This document shows, in pieces, positions 26,622-34,684 of a stretch of DNA of 64,000 nt. The translations under genes and the position numbers were made by a program. Under the pieces are notes generated by a model. It had not been told where the DNA came from. It saw only the letters and a program-made list of their open reading frames with translations, and made no database searches. Each line of letters begins with the position of its first letter. Position 1 is the stretch's first letter. Source of the stretch: Moorella sp. Hama-1 (GTDB lineage Bacteria; Bacillota; DSM-521; Neomoorellales; Neomoorellaceae); assembly GCF_023734095.1 (NCBI RefSeq), contig NZ_AP024620.1:2104501-2168500 (forward strand), written 5' to 3'.

Positions 26622-27950
26622 TTAAAACTTGGTCAGGTAGTGCTCGATCTCCCACTGGTGCACCCGGGTGCGGTATTCCTCACACTCGATACGCTTAGCT
26701 TCGATGAACCGCTGGTAGATATGGGGACCCAGGGCTTCGCGGATAACGGCGTCTTTCTCTAACTCCGCCAGGGCTTCATCCAGGGTGCCCGGTAAAAGGC
26801 CGATACCCTCTGCCTGTAAGCGGGCCGCTTCCATATGGAAGATATTAGCGTTAATGGGCGCCGGGGGCTGGATGCGATTTTTAATCCCGTCCAGGCCGGC
26901 CTTCAACATGACGGCAATGGCCAGGTAGGGGTTGGTCGAGGGGTCGGGATGGCGTACCTCCAGCCGCGTTGACAGGCCCCGTTTAGCCGGGATACGGATC
27001 AAGGGGCTGCGGTTCTGGGGCGACCAGGCTATATAAACCGGGGCTTCATAGCCCGGTACCAGGCGCTTGTAGGAATTCACCGTGGGATTGGTAATAGCCG
27101 TCATACCCCGGGCGTGGGCTATCAGGCCGCCGATAAAGTAGTAGGCGACCTGGCTCAGCTGGAGATCGCCATCAGGGTCATAGAAGGCATTCTGGCCGTT
27201 GCGGAAAAGGGAGATATTGCAGTGCATGCCCGAACCGGCGATACCGTAAATGGGCTTGGGCATAAAGGTGGCGTGGAGGCCGTGGCGCTGGGCGATGGTC
27301 CGCACCACGAACTTGAAGGTGGCGATATTATCGGCCGTCCGCAGGGCGTCGGCGTATTTAAAGTCAATCTCATGCTGCCCGGGTGCTACCTCGTGATGGG
27401 AGGCCTCAATTTCAAACCCCATCTGCTGCAGAGTAAGGACCATATCCCGCCGGGCGTCCTCCCCCAGGTCCACCGGGGTTAGGTCAAAGTAACCGGCGCG
27501 ATCGTGGGTCTCCAGGGTCGGCCGGCCGCTGGCGTCGGTGTGAAAGAGGAAAAACTCGGCCTCCGGGCCGACGTTCATGGTATAACCCAGGGCCTCGGCC
27601 TCGGCGATGGCCCGCCGCAGGGTTCCTCGGGGACAACCGATAAAAGGCGTGCCGTCAGCGTTATAAACGTCGCAGATTAAGCGCGCCACGGCATCGCCGT
27701 TAGGTTTCCAGGGAAAGATGGTAAAGGTGGCGGGGTCCGGGCATAGGTACATATCGGATTCTTCAATACGGACGAAACCCTCGATGGAAGAACCGTCAAA
27801 CATCAACTCGTTGTTCAAGGCCTTGGGGAGCTGGTCCGGGGTAATTGCTACATTCTTCAGCACCCCGAAGATATCGGTAAATTGCAGGCGAATAAATTTT
27901 ACTCCCAGGTCGGCAACTTGCTGTAAAATGGTTTCCCGACTATCCGCCAT
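26622..27950 (-). CDS. glnA: Glutamine synthetase (type I)
   Basis: The 442-aa enzyme makes glutamine from glutamate, ammonia and ATP. Visible motifs are FDGSSIEGF(V)[51 protein letters not shown] and [26 protein letters not shown]. The length and the absence of the adenylylation-site insert fit the GSI-alpha form of Firmicutes. The ATG at 27950 follows GGAGGG by 12 nt, a slightly long spacing. Regulation is suggested by a promoter, a leader hairpin and two 23-bp direct repeats upstream. Confidence 0.95.
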   Translation of the reverse strand: MADSRETILQQVADLGVKFIRLQFTDIFGVLKNVAITPDQLPKALNNELMFDGSSIEGFVRIEESDMYLCPDPATFTIFPWKPNGDAVARLICDVYNADGTPFIGCPRGTLRRAIAEAEALGYTMNVGPEAEFFLFHTDASGRPTLETHDRAGYFDLTPVDLGEDARRDMVLTLQQMGFEIEASHHEVAPGQHEIDFKYADALRTADNIATFKFVVRTIAQRHGLHATFMPKPIYGIAGSGMHCNISLFRNGQNAFYDPDGDLQLSQVAYYFIGGLIAHARGMTAITNPTVNSYKRLVPGYEAPVYIAWSPQNRSPLIRIPAKRGLSTRLEVRHPDPSTNPYLAIAVMLKAGLDGIKNRIQPPAPINANIFHMEAARLQAEGIGLLPGTLDEALAELEKDAVIREALGPHIYQRFIEAKRIECEEYRTRVHQWEIEHYLTKF

Positions 27951-27983
27951 AGGTAGGCTTTTCCCTCCTGATAAACTCCGAAT

Positions 27984-28014
27984 CAAAAGGAAAGCGTCCC
28001 GGTAAAAGGACGCC
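27984..28014 (-). terminator. Attenuator-like hairpin in the glnA leader
   Basis: The stem GGCGTCC/GGGACGC with a 6-7-base loop is followed on the minus strand by TTTCCTTTTG. It lies between the glnA promoter and its ribosome-binding site. Confidence 0.5.
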
Positions 28015-28028
28015 TTGTTACCTCTTAG

Positions 28029-28057
28029 ATTATAACATTGTCCCCGACGGCTTTCAA
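28029..28057 (-). promoter_or_regulatory. glnA promoter
   Basis: TTGAAA (28057-28052), a 17-bp spacer and TATAAT (28034-28029). Confidence 0.75.
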
Positions 28058-28094
28058 CATTTTTTACTTATGGACGCAGGAAACACAGGTCTGC

Positions 28095-28181
28095 AGTATC
28101 GTCCAAACTATATACCTAAAACCCTCGAGTTACCAGCAGTCCTCACGGCGCCTGGGGTAGTATCGTCCAAACTATATACCT
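28095..28181. repeat. 23-bp direct repeat pair upstream of glnA
   Basis: Identical 23-mers at 28095-28117 and 28159-28181, 64 bp apart start to start. Each reads AGTATCGTCCAAACTATATA plus CCT. They lie 37 and 101 bp upstream of the -35 box of glnA, a position suited to an activator or repressor. Confidence 0.85.
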
Positions 28182-28273
28182 GAGTCCTGGTAGTACTAGC
28201 GGACACCCCCCTCTGCGTTAAATCCGCCGCCATTTCTCCAGCTATTTTACATTTTCACGTTTCCAGGGCGCTC

Positions 28274-29674
28274 CTACTTTCTAAGACCGATAAAAACCGG
28301 CGAGGTCAGGACTTGATCCGGCCCGCTTACGTATAACCAGTAATAGGAAGGTTCTCCCGGAGCAGATAATTTAAAAGTCCAGGTATATCTTTTACCGGTA
28401 CCGGTGGCTTCTGCTTGCCAGACAGGACCTTCACTATGGTTTCCCTGAAAAAGAAAAAGCTGATGTTTACCGGCGACTATTCCCTGCCAGGCGATCTCGA
28501 TCTCCATAACCGCCCCCGGCGGTAGGTTGATTAGCGCCCCCGGCGGCTGGCCGTTGATTAAAAAATAACCCAGGCCGCCGTGGTGGCTGGCTACCGTGTG
28601 CCCCCGGCGCAGGGCCAGGTCCAGTAAGTATTTCTTGGCATCCCAGGGTAACCCGGCCCACCCCTCCGGCAGGTAAACATAGGTTACATATCCCTGGTAA
28701 GGCAGTATCTGGTGCCAGTCGCTCCCCGCCCGGGCGGAAGGGAAAAAACCCGTCTGCGCTATCCTCCCCGCCAGGCGGGCCACCTCCAGGCGCCACAGCT
28801 CCAGGGGCCGCGACTGCAGGTCGAAGTGCCATTGCAGTCCAGAGAAAACCTCCAGGCCGCTGTAGTTTAGCACCGGTTCGGTTTCCCAGGGCCAGGGCGG
28901 GCGGCCGAAGGGATGGGATATGGTGACCGAGGCGCTAAAGCCCGGCAGGCTGTTAACCCGATCAATAATCTCCTGGCCGGGGTCCCTGGCATTCTCCCAG
29001 CCCTCCACGTCTGCCAGGCCGTAAAGAAGCAGGTGGCCGGCGCTGTTCCGGGTGGCCAGCTCCAGACCAGGAAAGACCGCTATGATGCCCGACAACTCCC
29101 GGCAGCGACCGGCAAAGCCCTCCCAGAAACCAGCAAGCAAATCGGCATGGGGGGTAAAGTAGAGGGCGCGGTAACCCCGGTCGGCCAGTTCCTTTACTAT
29201 GGCCGCCGGTGGCCAGTGGCCGTCGTCGTGGCAGGCGTTATGCATCTGCAACTCTACTGGCTGCCAGCGGGGATGAACCGGCAGGGGAGCCACCAGGATA
29301 GTGGTGGCGGCCCGGTAAAGGCGGCCGCCAAAGGTAACGAATTCTAATTCCAGGGTATGCCCCCCGCCGGCAACCTGCAGACCCGGCAGACCGGCTGCCT
29401 TAATAAACAACCATGAGCAAGGGTAGCGATTATCCCCTGCCGCCAGGGTCCGCAGGAAGGCCAAAGGGTCGGCGGTGCCGGCCCGGGCCGGCAAGAGGTA
29501 AACCGGCAGGACCAGGGGAAAGATAATATTATAGCGGTCGATGGGACGACCATCCAGCCATACTCGCCGCAAGCGGAGGTGCCGGCCCGGCTCCCGACCC
29601 CAGGCGCTAACCGGGATGGCCCACTGGTCCACCCCCGGTTGCCAGCGTAAAAACTCGGGTAGGATAATCTGCAT
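28274..29674 (-). CDS. PHP-domain metallohydrolase (CehA/McbA-like)
   Basis: The 466-aa protein has an N-terminal beta-rich region (about 1-150) and a PHP-type metal-binding module (HNACHDDGHWPPAAIVKELADRGYRALYFTPHADLL, then FPGLELATRNSAGHLLLYG and ISHPFGRP). Late Asp/His residues (ARAGSDWHQ) complete a likely binuclear site. A C-terminal immunoglobulin-like beta domain follows. The substrate is unknown. The ATG at 29674 with GGAGTG upstream is preferred to distant starts. It lies 31 bp downstream of the P-loop ATPase gene. Confidence 0.75.
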   Translation of the reverse strand: MQIILPEFLRWQPGVDQWAIPVSAWGREPGRHLRLRRVWLDGRPIDRYNIIFPLVLPVYLLPARAGTADPLAFLRTLAAGDNRYPCSWLFIKAAGLPGLQVAGGGHTLELEFVTFGGRLYRAATTILVAPLPVHPRWQPVELQMHNACHDDGHWPPAAIVKELADRGYRALYFTPHADLLAGFWEGFAGRCRELSGIIAVFPGLELATRNSAGHLLLYGLADVEGWENARDPGQEIIDRVNSLPGFSASVTISHPFGRPPWPWETEPVLNYSGLEVFSGLQWHFDLQSRPLELWRLEVARLAGRIAQTGFFPSARAGSDWHQILPYQGYVTYVYLPEGWAGLPWDAKKYLLDLALRRGHTVASHHGGLGYFLINGQPPGALINLPPGAVMEIEIAWQGIVAGKHQLFLFQGNHSEGPVWQAEATGTGKRYTWTFKLSAPGEPSYYWLYVSGPDQVLTSPVFIGLRK

Positions 29675-29705
29675 CCGCGTAACACTCCGGAGGAAGCCAT
29701 TTGTA

Positions 29706-30839
29706 TTACGCCTGACCCAGGACCTCAGCCGCATAGCCCAGGATGCGCTGGAGGATCTCTTCCCGTTTGGCGTCAATGGCCTCAAAATTCATGGCCGGGA
29801 TATAGTATCCCTCCATGTGGTCATGGGTGATCTTTGCCTCGCGGATATGGGCGATGGCCCGGTCCAGGGCCGCCTGGTAGCGCACGACGGCGCTGGCAAT
29901 CTCATTACCGTAGAGATTTAAATGCTCCCGGTCAATAAAGCGGTTTAAATCCAAAGCCATGGCCACCTGAAGATTGGGAATGGCCTGTAGGTCGATATCG
30001 TGGGGCGGCTGCCAGTTCATAACCGCCGCCTGGATCTCCGGGATAATGACCATGTCAATATTATTGGGATCAAAGGGGCAGTGGTAGACCTCGGTGTAGA
30101 GGCCCCTTTCGTGGGCCACCCGGGCCGCTGTGGCCAGAATACCGTATACGCCGCTGCCCGGATCCCCGGCTACCGTAAAGAGGCGCCGTACATCCTGGAG
30201 CAGGGTTTCCAGGTTACCGCTTACCAGGCCCCGGGGGGTCAAGGCGGTGGCAAAGAGGTGCCGTTCCCGGGCCGGCTGGTTATAACGGGGACGTACACCG
30301 GCAAAAATAGCCTCAAGGAGTTCGGCTTTAACCTGGTAGACCCGGGGCCAGAGCATGCTCTCGGCGACGTAGCTTTCCCACTCGTCCCGGATGACCTTAG
30401 CTTCCTTCAGGGCGCTGTAGGCGATGCGGTACAGGCGGCTGATGCGCTGGTTATCCTGGAGGACCTCTTCCTTGCTGGCCCGCATCTTGCCTTCATCCCA
30501 GTAATCACCCAGGTGGATAATCTCATCTACGGCCCCGGGGTTCTTGGGGTCAACGATGTGGGGGGCAGTGCCGTCGATAATGGCCACCCGGATCTTGGGA
30601 ATGACCACGCCGTCCAGGGATTCGTTATCCGAGGAACAGCAGTGGAACTCCACGTCAAAGCCACGCTCCAGCATGGCTTCGCCGATTTTACGCATAAAGG
30701 TCGACTTCCCCACGCCGGGACCGCCCTTAACGACAAAGATGCGGGTGGCATCAGGTTCAATAATGAAATCATAAAAAGAATAGAAGCCCATATAGGTATT
30801 CCCGCCGGGGAAAACCTTTTTTAACTTGCCCCTGGGCAT
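29706..30839 (-). CDS. P-loop ATPase (PRK06851-like)
   Basis: The 377-aa protein resembles the Firmicute PRK06851 family of unknown function. It has a Walker A loop GGPGVGKST (about residue 38), a conserved VEFHCCSSDNESLDGVVIP segment and a second loop-like VAGDPGSGVYGIL (about 230). There the Walker lysine is replaced by Val, so the second site is probably inactive or altered. GGGAGGG lies six bases before the ATG at 30839. Confidence 0.75.
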   Translation of the reverse strand: MPRGKLKKVFPGGNTYMGFYSFYDFIIEPDATRIFVVKGGPGVGKSTFMRKIGEAMLERGFDVEFHCCSSDNESLDGVVIPKIRVAIIDGTAPHIVDPKNPGAVDEIIHLGDYWDEGKMRASKEEVLQDNQRISRLYRIAYSALKEAKVIRDEWESYVAESMLWPRVYQVKAELLEAIFAGVRPRYNQPARERHLFATALTPRGLVSGNLETLLQDVRRLFTVAGDPGSGVYGILATAARVAHERGLYTEVYHCPFDPNNIDMVIIPEIQAAVMNWQPPHDIDLQAIPNLQVAMALDLNRFIDREHLNLYGNEIASAVVRYQAALDRAIAHIREAKITHDHMEGYYIPAMNFEAIDAKREEILQRILGYAAEVLGQA

Positions 30840-31165
30840 GGCTGTCCCTCCCGTGCCGGCCCGATGTACCTGCACAGCCGGCTACTATACATGTTATGCG
30901 GCCGGGGGCGGGACTTTCGGGGGCGGCGAGAGGGAATAAATGGAATTCATAGGGGCACCTCAGGGGGGGACTGACGCCCGCTCCATAAAGACAGCCACCC
31001 CCGCCGCTTAAGCACCCGGAGCCCGGAGGATGTACCTCAAGCCCCAGGGCAGCTAACAATAATTGTTTGGTTAAACTTTATTTGCGGAAGAGTACCTCGA
31101 TGGCAGGTTTCGGTTTAGCCCCGGAGAGAACGCGAGAACTTAGAAAAGTAAACGGAGGGTAGCCT
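30840..31165. other. Divergent intergenic region
   Basis: The 326 bp separate divergently transcribed genes. Apart from a possible -10 (TATAGT) for the ATPase gene near 30885, I see no gene, RNA family or repeat. Confidence 0.4.
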
Positions 31166-31654
31166 TTGGACATCGGTGAAAGCCTGGTCGGCTCTTATTT
31201 TAAATACGTCCTGGGTTGCAAGATCGTGGTCTACAACTGCCACCTGGACGGTGGCGGCGAACTCGACGTCGTCGCCCTGGACCCGGACGGCAAAAAAATC
31301 TACCTCTGCGAGGTGGCCACCCACCTGCGCGGCCTCCTCTATGGCGACAGCAACGCTGCCACCGTAGAGCGGGTCAGCCACAAAATCAAAAGGGCGGCCG
31401 CCTTTGCTGCCGCCAACTTCCCCGACCGGGAACCGGTCTTCATGCTCTGGGCGCCGGCCGTTTCCCGGGGCCTGGTTCAAGACCTGCTCCGCCTCCAGCC
31501 AGATCCCGGCACTCAGAAAATTGCCCTCAAATTTATTTTCAATCACGATTATACCGCCCGCATCCGCCGCCTGCGGGATATCGCCCGGCAAAACATTAAA
31601 ACCACCGACGAACCGGCCTTCCGGCTTTTGCAGATCCTGGAGCATCTGCGGTAA
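31166..31654 (+). CDS. PD-(D/E)XK-like nuclease-fold protein
   Basis: The 162-aa protein starts with TTG after GGAGGG. The segment GGELDVVALDPDGKKIYLCE followed by VATH matches the beta-hairpin core of PD-(D/E)XK proteins such as the YraN or archaeal Hjc groups (E-x-D ... E-x-A/K), but the catalytic Lys is not present at the expected place. The rest is helical and basic. Function is unknown; it may be a resolvase relative that binds without cutting. It is followed convergently by a TA module. Confidence 0.5.
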   Translation: MDIGESLVGSYFKYVLGCKIVVYNCHLDGGGELDVVALDPDGKKIYLCEVATHLRGLLYGDSNAATVERVSHKIKRAAAFAAANFPDREPVFMLWAPAVSRGLVQDLLRLQPDPGTQKIALKFIFNHDYTARIRRLRDIARQNIKTTDEPAFRLLQILEHLR

Positions 31655-31666
31655 AGCAACCGGTTT

Positions 31667-32074
31667 TCATGGCAACATTGTAAAACCGGCTACTTTAAAA
31701 TGAACATCAAAGGCAAAAGCTTCTTCAATCCCACCACGTTCCATAACTTTAAACGAAACAGCATCGGTCAAGGAGAAGGTTTGATCGTCGAACTTGCGCA
31801 ATAGCTTGACAGCTTCTGTTGTAATATCTGGATCTATATAGACAACCTGGATTTTCAGTGAGGTACTTATTTTCTCCCACCAGCCCAGCGCTACATCCAG
31901 ACCGCTATCGAGGCGCAATAAAACATAGGTTTCAGCAGCCACCAGATTAGTCGTTAGAAGCTGTCCATAGTTTTTCAATGCTTTTTTATAAAAGGGGACC
32001 GCAATGGTATGGTACTGATCCCGGCGGTTGACTACTGCTACCCAGGCCGAAGTATCTACAAACAACTTCTTCAC
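31667..32074 (-). CDS. PIN-domain toxin
   Basis: The 135-aa protein MKKLFVDTSAWVAVVNRRDQYH has the first PIN Asp, a central Glu (AAETYVLLR), and C-terminal FSLTDAVSFKVMERGGIEEAFAFDVHF with the remaining acidic residues. This arrangement is typical of PIN toxins paired with ribbon-helix-helix antitoxins. Its start overlaps the antitoxin stop by 4 bp. Confidence 0.85.
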   Translation of the reverse strand: MKKLFVDTSAWVAVVNRRDQYHTIAVPFYKKALKNYGQLLTTNLVAAETYVLLRLDSGLDVALGWWEKISTSLKIQVVYIDPDITTEAVKLLRKFDDQTFSLTDAVSFKVMERGGIEEAFAFDVHFKVAGFTMLP

Positions 32075-32322
32075 TCTTTCCAGGTCTCCCTTTCCCGTAG
32101 AACGAAATAGTGATCATGCCTTTGAGCCATATCGGGAGTTTTTCCCGTTCCCATACCGATAATATCCAGGGCTGGATCCTCCCCACCTAGATCTTCCTCG
32201 AGACCACGGTAAAGATAATTTCTCACCAGGTCGGACTTGGATACCTTTTTTTTCTTCGCCACCTGCCTTAACCGTTCATGAACTCTTTGATCCAGATATA
32301 CCTGTAAAGGAACTTTATTCAT
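32071..32322 (-). CDS. Ribbon-helix-helix-type antitoxin
   Basis: The 83-aa protein MNKVPLQVYLDQRVHERLRQ with a basic AKKKKVSKSDLVRNYLYRGLE segment is a ribbon-helix-helix-like DNA-binding protein with an acidic toxin-binding tail. I use the ATG at 32322, ten bases after GGAGGT. It is coupled to the PIN toxin downstream. Confidence 0.8.
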   Translation of the reverse strand: MNKVPLQVYLDQRVHERLRQVAKKKKVSKSDLVRNYLYRGLEEDLGGEDPALDIIGMGTGKTPDMAQRHDHYFVLRERETWKE

Positions 32323-32453
32323 GAGATACACTACCTCCAATTGAGTCTTCATGTTAATATTATACATGAATATATTCCTTTATGCCAGCATACCTTATTT
32401 GTAATAGCTCTGTACATTCCGCTCATTATGTGCTAAAATGGAGGTGCGGAGGG

Positions 32454-32882
32454 ATGAGTATGCTGGCTGAATATCAATTTACGGAGGCGCGCAAGGACTT
32501 TTCCGGCCTTTATAACCTGGTTTTTAACGCCCTGACGCCAGTTGTTATCCGCAGGAAGCAAAACGAAAAGGTGCTGGTCATCAGGCCGGACCTGGAACAG
32601 GAAATCCTGACCCGGTACTCTCTGAAACCCGAGGTTATCCCGGAAGATGATGGCTCCATTACCCTGGCCCTGGATGACCTGGAACTGGCTGTCAATGCCC
32701 CTACTAAAGACGAGGCCATTCGGGAACTGGTGGCCGATCTTAAATTATACGCCCGCGATTTTATGGAACGCTCCCAGCTCTTCCTTAATTCGCCCAATCG
32801 TCGCCAGCATCTACCTTATCTATTACGGGTATTGCTCTGTAATTCCGACGCAGAAATTCGTTCCCTCCTGGAGCTAGATTAA
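32454..32882 (+). CDS. HicB/Phd-like antitoxin
   Basis: The 142-aa protein combines a Phd-like N-terminus (YQFTEARKDFSGLYNLVFNA..PVVIRRKQNEKVLVI) with a HicB-like segment (DDGSITLALDDLELAVNAPTKDEAIREL). The ATG at 32454 follows GGAGGTG. It is immediately followed, without spacing, by a HicA-type toxin gene, so it should be the antitoxin and autorepressor of that pair. Confidence 0.7.
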   Translation: MSMLAEYQFTEARKDFSGLYNLVFNALTPVVIRRKQNEKVLVIRPDLEQEILTRYSLKPEVIPEDDGSITLALDDLELAVNAPTKDEAIRELVADLKLYARDFMERSQLFLNSPNRRQHLPYLLRVLLCNSDAEIRSLLELD

Positions 32883-33107
32883 ATGCCGCCTACCTACAGG
32901 GAATTAAAGCGCTACTGCGACAAAAACGGTTGGGTGTTAGTTCGCGATAGCGATCACTGCTACTACGAGAAAACGCAGGCCGACGGCACCATCCTGCGGA
33001 CCAAAGTCAGCCATGCCCTGGCCAAAGAGATACCGAAACACCTGTGGACCAGGATTCTCAAGTACCAGTTAAAGATCACGGAAAAAGAGTTCTGGCAGAA
33101 CTTATAA
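32883..33107 (+). CDS. HicA-like mRNA interferase toxin
   Basis: The 74-aa protein MPPTYRELKRYCDKNGWVLV with SDHCYYEK and TKVSHALAKEIPKHLWTRILKYQLKIT matches the small double-stranded-RNA-binding-like fold of HicA toxins. The usual catalytic His is represented by H of SDHCYYEK. A strong terminator follows directly. Confidence 0.75.
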   Translation: MPPTYRELKRYCDKNGWVLVRDSDHCYYEKTQADGTILRTKVSHALAKEIPKHLWTRILKYQLKITEKEFWQNL

Positions 33108-33141
33108 AAGCGCCCCGGGGACTTCCCCGGAGCGCTTATCT
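33107..33141 (+). terminator. Terminator after the HicA-like gene
   Basis: Stem AAGCGCCCCGGGG/CCCCGGAGCGCTT, starting at the toxin stop codon. Confidence 0.75.
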
Positions 33142-33224
33142 TATGGCCATCCTCAAAAACTATGCGCCCATGGCTTATCCGGTACCCCAAGGGGTGGCCG
33201 GCTGGCGGCATGAGGCCTAATCGT

Positions 33225-33455
33225 CTATTGGGGAATAGTACCGATGACGCCTTCAACAAACCAATTCATGCCCTGCATATCTGCGTCGCTCATTTTATCT
33301 CCTTTAGCAACCTTTACTTGCCCTTTTTGATCTTTTATTTCGCCCCAGAAAACGTCCCCTTTGCCGGCAGCTATCTCTTGCTTTTTCTGCTCCACTAAAT
33401 CACGTACATCCTGGGGCACCATTTCACCAAACGGAGCCAGGCCTACTATACCTTC
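33225..33455 (-). pseudogene. C-terminal remnant of a BMP-family ABC substrate-binding protein
   Basis: About 76 codons read EGIVGLAPFGEMVPQDVRDL, then VEQKKQEIAAGKGDVF, IKDQKG and NWFVEGVIGTIPQ before a stop. This is the characteristic C-terminus of Med/PnrA-type (BMP) binding proteins for nucleosides. The N-terminal three quarters is missing: upstream sequence switches frame into an M24-peptidase remnant. No start or ribosome-binding site is evident. Confidence 0.75.
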
Positions 33456-33456
33456 G

Positions 33457-33577
33457 CCAGTAGATGAGGTTCTCCCGGTTGATCACCAGGAGCAGATCCA
33501 GGCCCTTCTCGGCCATCAACAGCCGGGCTTTTGTAAACCGGTTAGCAAAACGGGGCGCCAAGACTGTCACCCCACCT
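33457..33577 (-). pseudogene. N-terminal remnant of an M24 (Xaa-Pro-type) peptidase
   Basis: The frame reads VTVLAPRFANRFTKARLLMA, then EKGLDLLLVINRENLIYW. This is the N-terminal creatinase-fold start of M24 peptidases. It breaks off at 33457, where the BMP remnant begins in another frame. The M24 gene further upstream (34685-35630) lacks just this kind of N-terminus. Confidence 0.65.
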
Positions 33578-33748
33578 GGTAGTCTTCTTACACCATTAAA
33601 TATACCACTGTCTTTTAGAAGTGCAATCGTTACTGTACAATTACTGTAGGATAGACTGACGGAACTGGAATATTGACTTTCAGCGGGGCCTAAGGTTCAT
33701 CCAGCGGCGGTACAACCAGGGTGATTAAAGCGGACTCGGCCCTTTTGA

Positions 33749-34108
33749 TCATCTAGTAATGGCGGTCGTGATAGACCAGGATATACCCGGCAGAAGAATG
33801 GCGCTGGCAATCAAAACGTCTATCAGCGGCAGATTTAGCCCCTGACGCCGCAAGGTAAAATTCAGGCGAGCCGCTTTTTCCCATACCTCATCCTGGCGTT
33901 CCTGCATTGCTACGGCATCGAGCTCCCTCTGCAACCTGTTAAACTGCTTTTCATTGATCGCTCCTGAGAGGATTTCTGCTTTAACAGGGGGTACAATAGC
34001 TACCTCCTCTTGCAGCAGAGATGCCTTAAGCCATTCCCTCGCCACCGGGTTACCCCGGCGGTGCAGAGCTTCAATCCAGGTAGAGGTATCCACTAGATAT
34101 TTATTCAT
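33749..34108 (-). pseudogene. PIN-domain toxin with C-terminal frameshift
   Basis: The 119-aa frame MNKYLVDTSTWIEALHRRGN..VPPVKAEILSGAI..LIDVLIASAILL is a VapC-type PIN protein, but the end (PGISWSITTAITR) is out of register. In another frame, from 33787, the same DNA reads AGYILVYHDRHY and a stop, which is the expected last strand with its final acidic residue. A one-base deletion near 33785-33790 therefore explains the loss of that catalytic Asp. The toxin is probably inactive or weakened. Confidence 0.65.
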
Positions 34109-34304
34109 CGCGCCGTAACTGCTCCAGTCCTGCCTGGGTCAGGTTAAGTTCCAAAGTCCCCAAACGTGAAGCCAACTCTTCCATCTTCCGGCGGTAAACA
34201 AACTCGGCTAAAGCCAGGTTAACGGTTTCAGTCATTTTCTTGACATTTGCCAGGCGCATGGCTTCTTTGAGCAGCTTACGATTGACATATAACGTCGTCC
34301 TCAT
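34101..34304 (-). CDS. VapB-type antitoxin
   Basis: The 67-aa protein MRTTLYVNRKLLKEAMRLAN..KMTETVNLALAEFV is a ribbon-helix-helix antitoxin of the VapB group. AGAGGT precedes the ATG. It overlaps the PIN gene by 8 bp. Confidence 0.8.
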   Translation of the reverse strand: MRTTLYVNRKLLKEAMRLANVKKMTETVNLALAEFVYRRKMEELASRLGTLELNLTQAGLEQLRRDE

Positions 34305-34490
34305 TATACACTACCTCTTGACATATATAATAGCAAAAACCCGGAACAAAACAAAGGGAGGGAGACCTGAAAAACCCTAAATACCTTTGTCCTGCTATTA
34401 TAGTTGCCCTCAGGGTTTTAATCTGGGCAGCAGTTAAGATGTAAGCGAATGGCATTATGTATCCTTCAACCAGTGTGGAAAAAGACGCTA

Positions 34491-34531
34491 AAGAAAAAGG
34501 CGCCTATCCTCCCCTGAGAGGTATAGACGCC
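34491..34531 (-). terminator. Terminator below the M24 and ThDP remnants
   Basis: Stem GGCGTCTATACCTC/GAGGATAGGCGCC followed by TTTTTCTTT on the minus strand. Confidence 0.75.
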
Positions 34532-34546
34532 TGCGCAGGCTAATAG

Positions 34547-34680
34547 CACATACCCCTGTCACCAGGTTGGTGGCCCCGGGGCCGGTGGTGGCCAGGCAGA
34601 GGCCCGGTTTGCCTGTTAGTTTGGCGTAGGCGTCGGCCATATAGGCCGCACATTGCTCGTGCCGGACTAATTTACCTGTA
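34547..34680 (-). pseudogene. Fragment of a thiamine-diphosphate enzyme (acetolactate-synthase type)
   Basis: About 45 codons read [20 protein letters not shown], then [22 protein letters not shown]. This is the PYR-domain signature of acetolactate synthase-like ThDP enzymes, where Glu of RHEQ activates the cofactor. There is no start, stop or remainder of the enzyme; a terminator follows. Confidence 0.75.
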
Positions 34681-34684
34681 GTAG

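Larger units (their letters stand above)
34305..34684. other. Intergenic region with terminator and ThDP-enzyme remnant
   Basis: The 380 bp contain a terminator (34491-34531) and a short remnant of a thiamine-diphosphate enzyme (34547-34680), both listed separately. The stretch 34305-34490 shows nothing recognisable. Confidence 0.6.
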
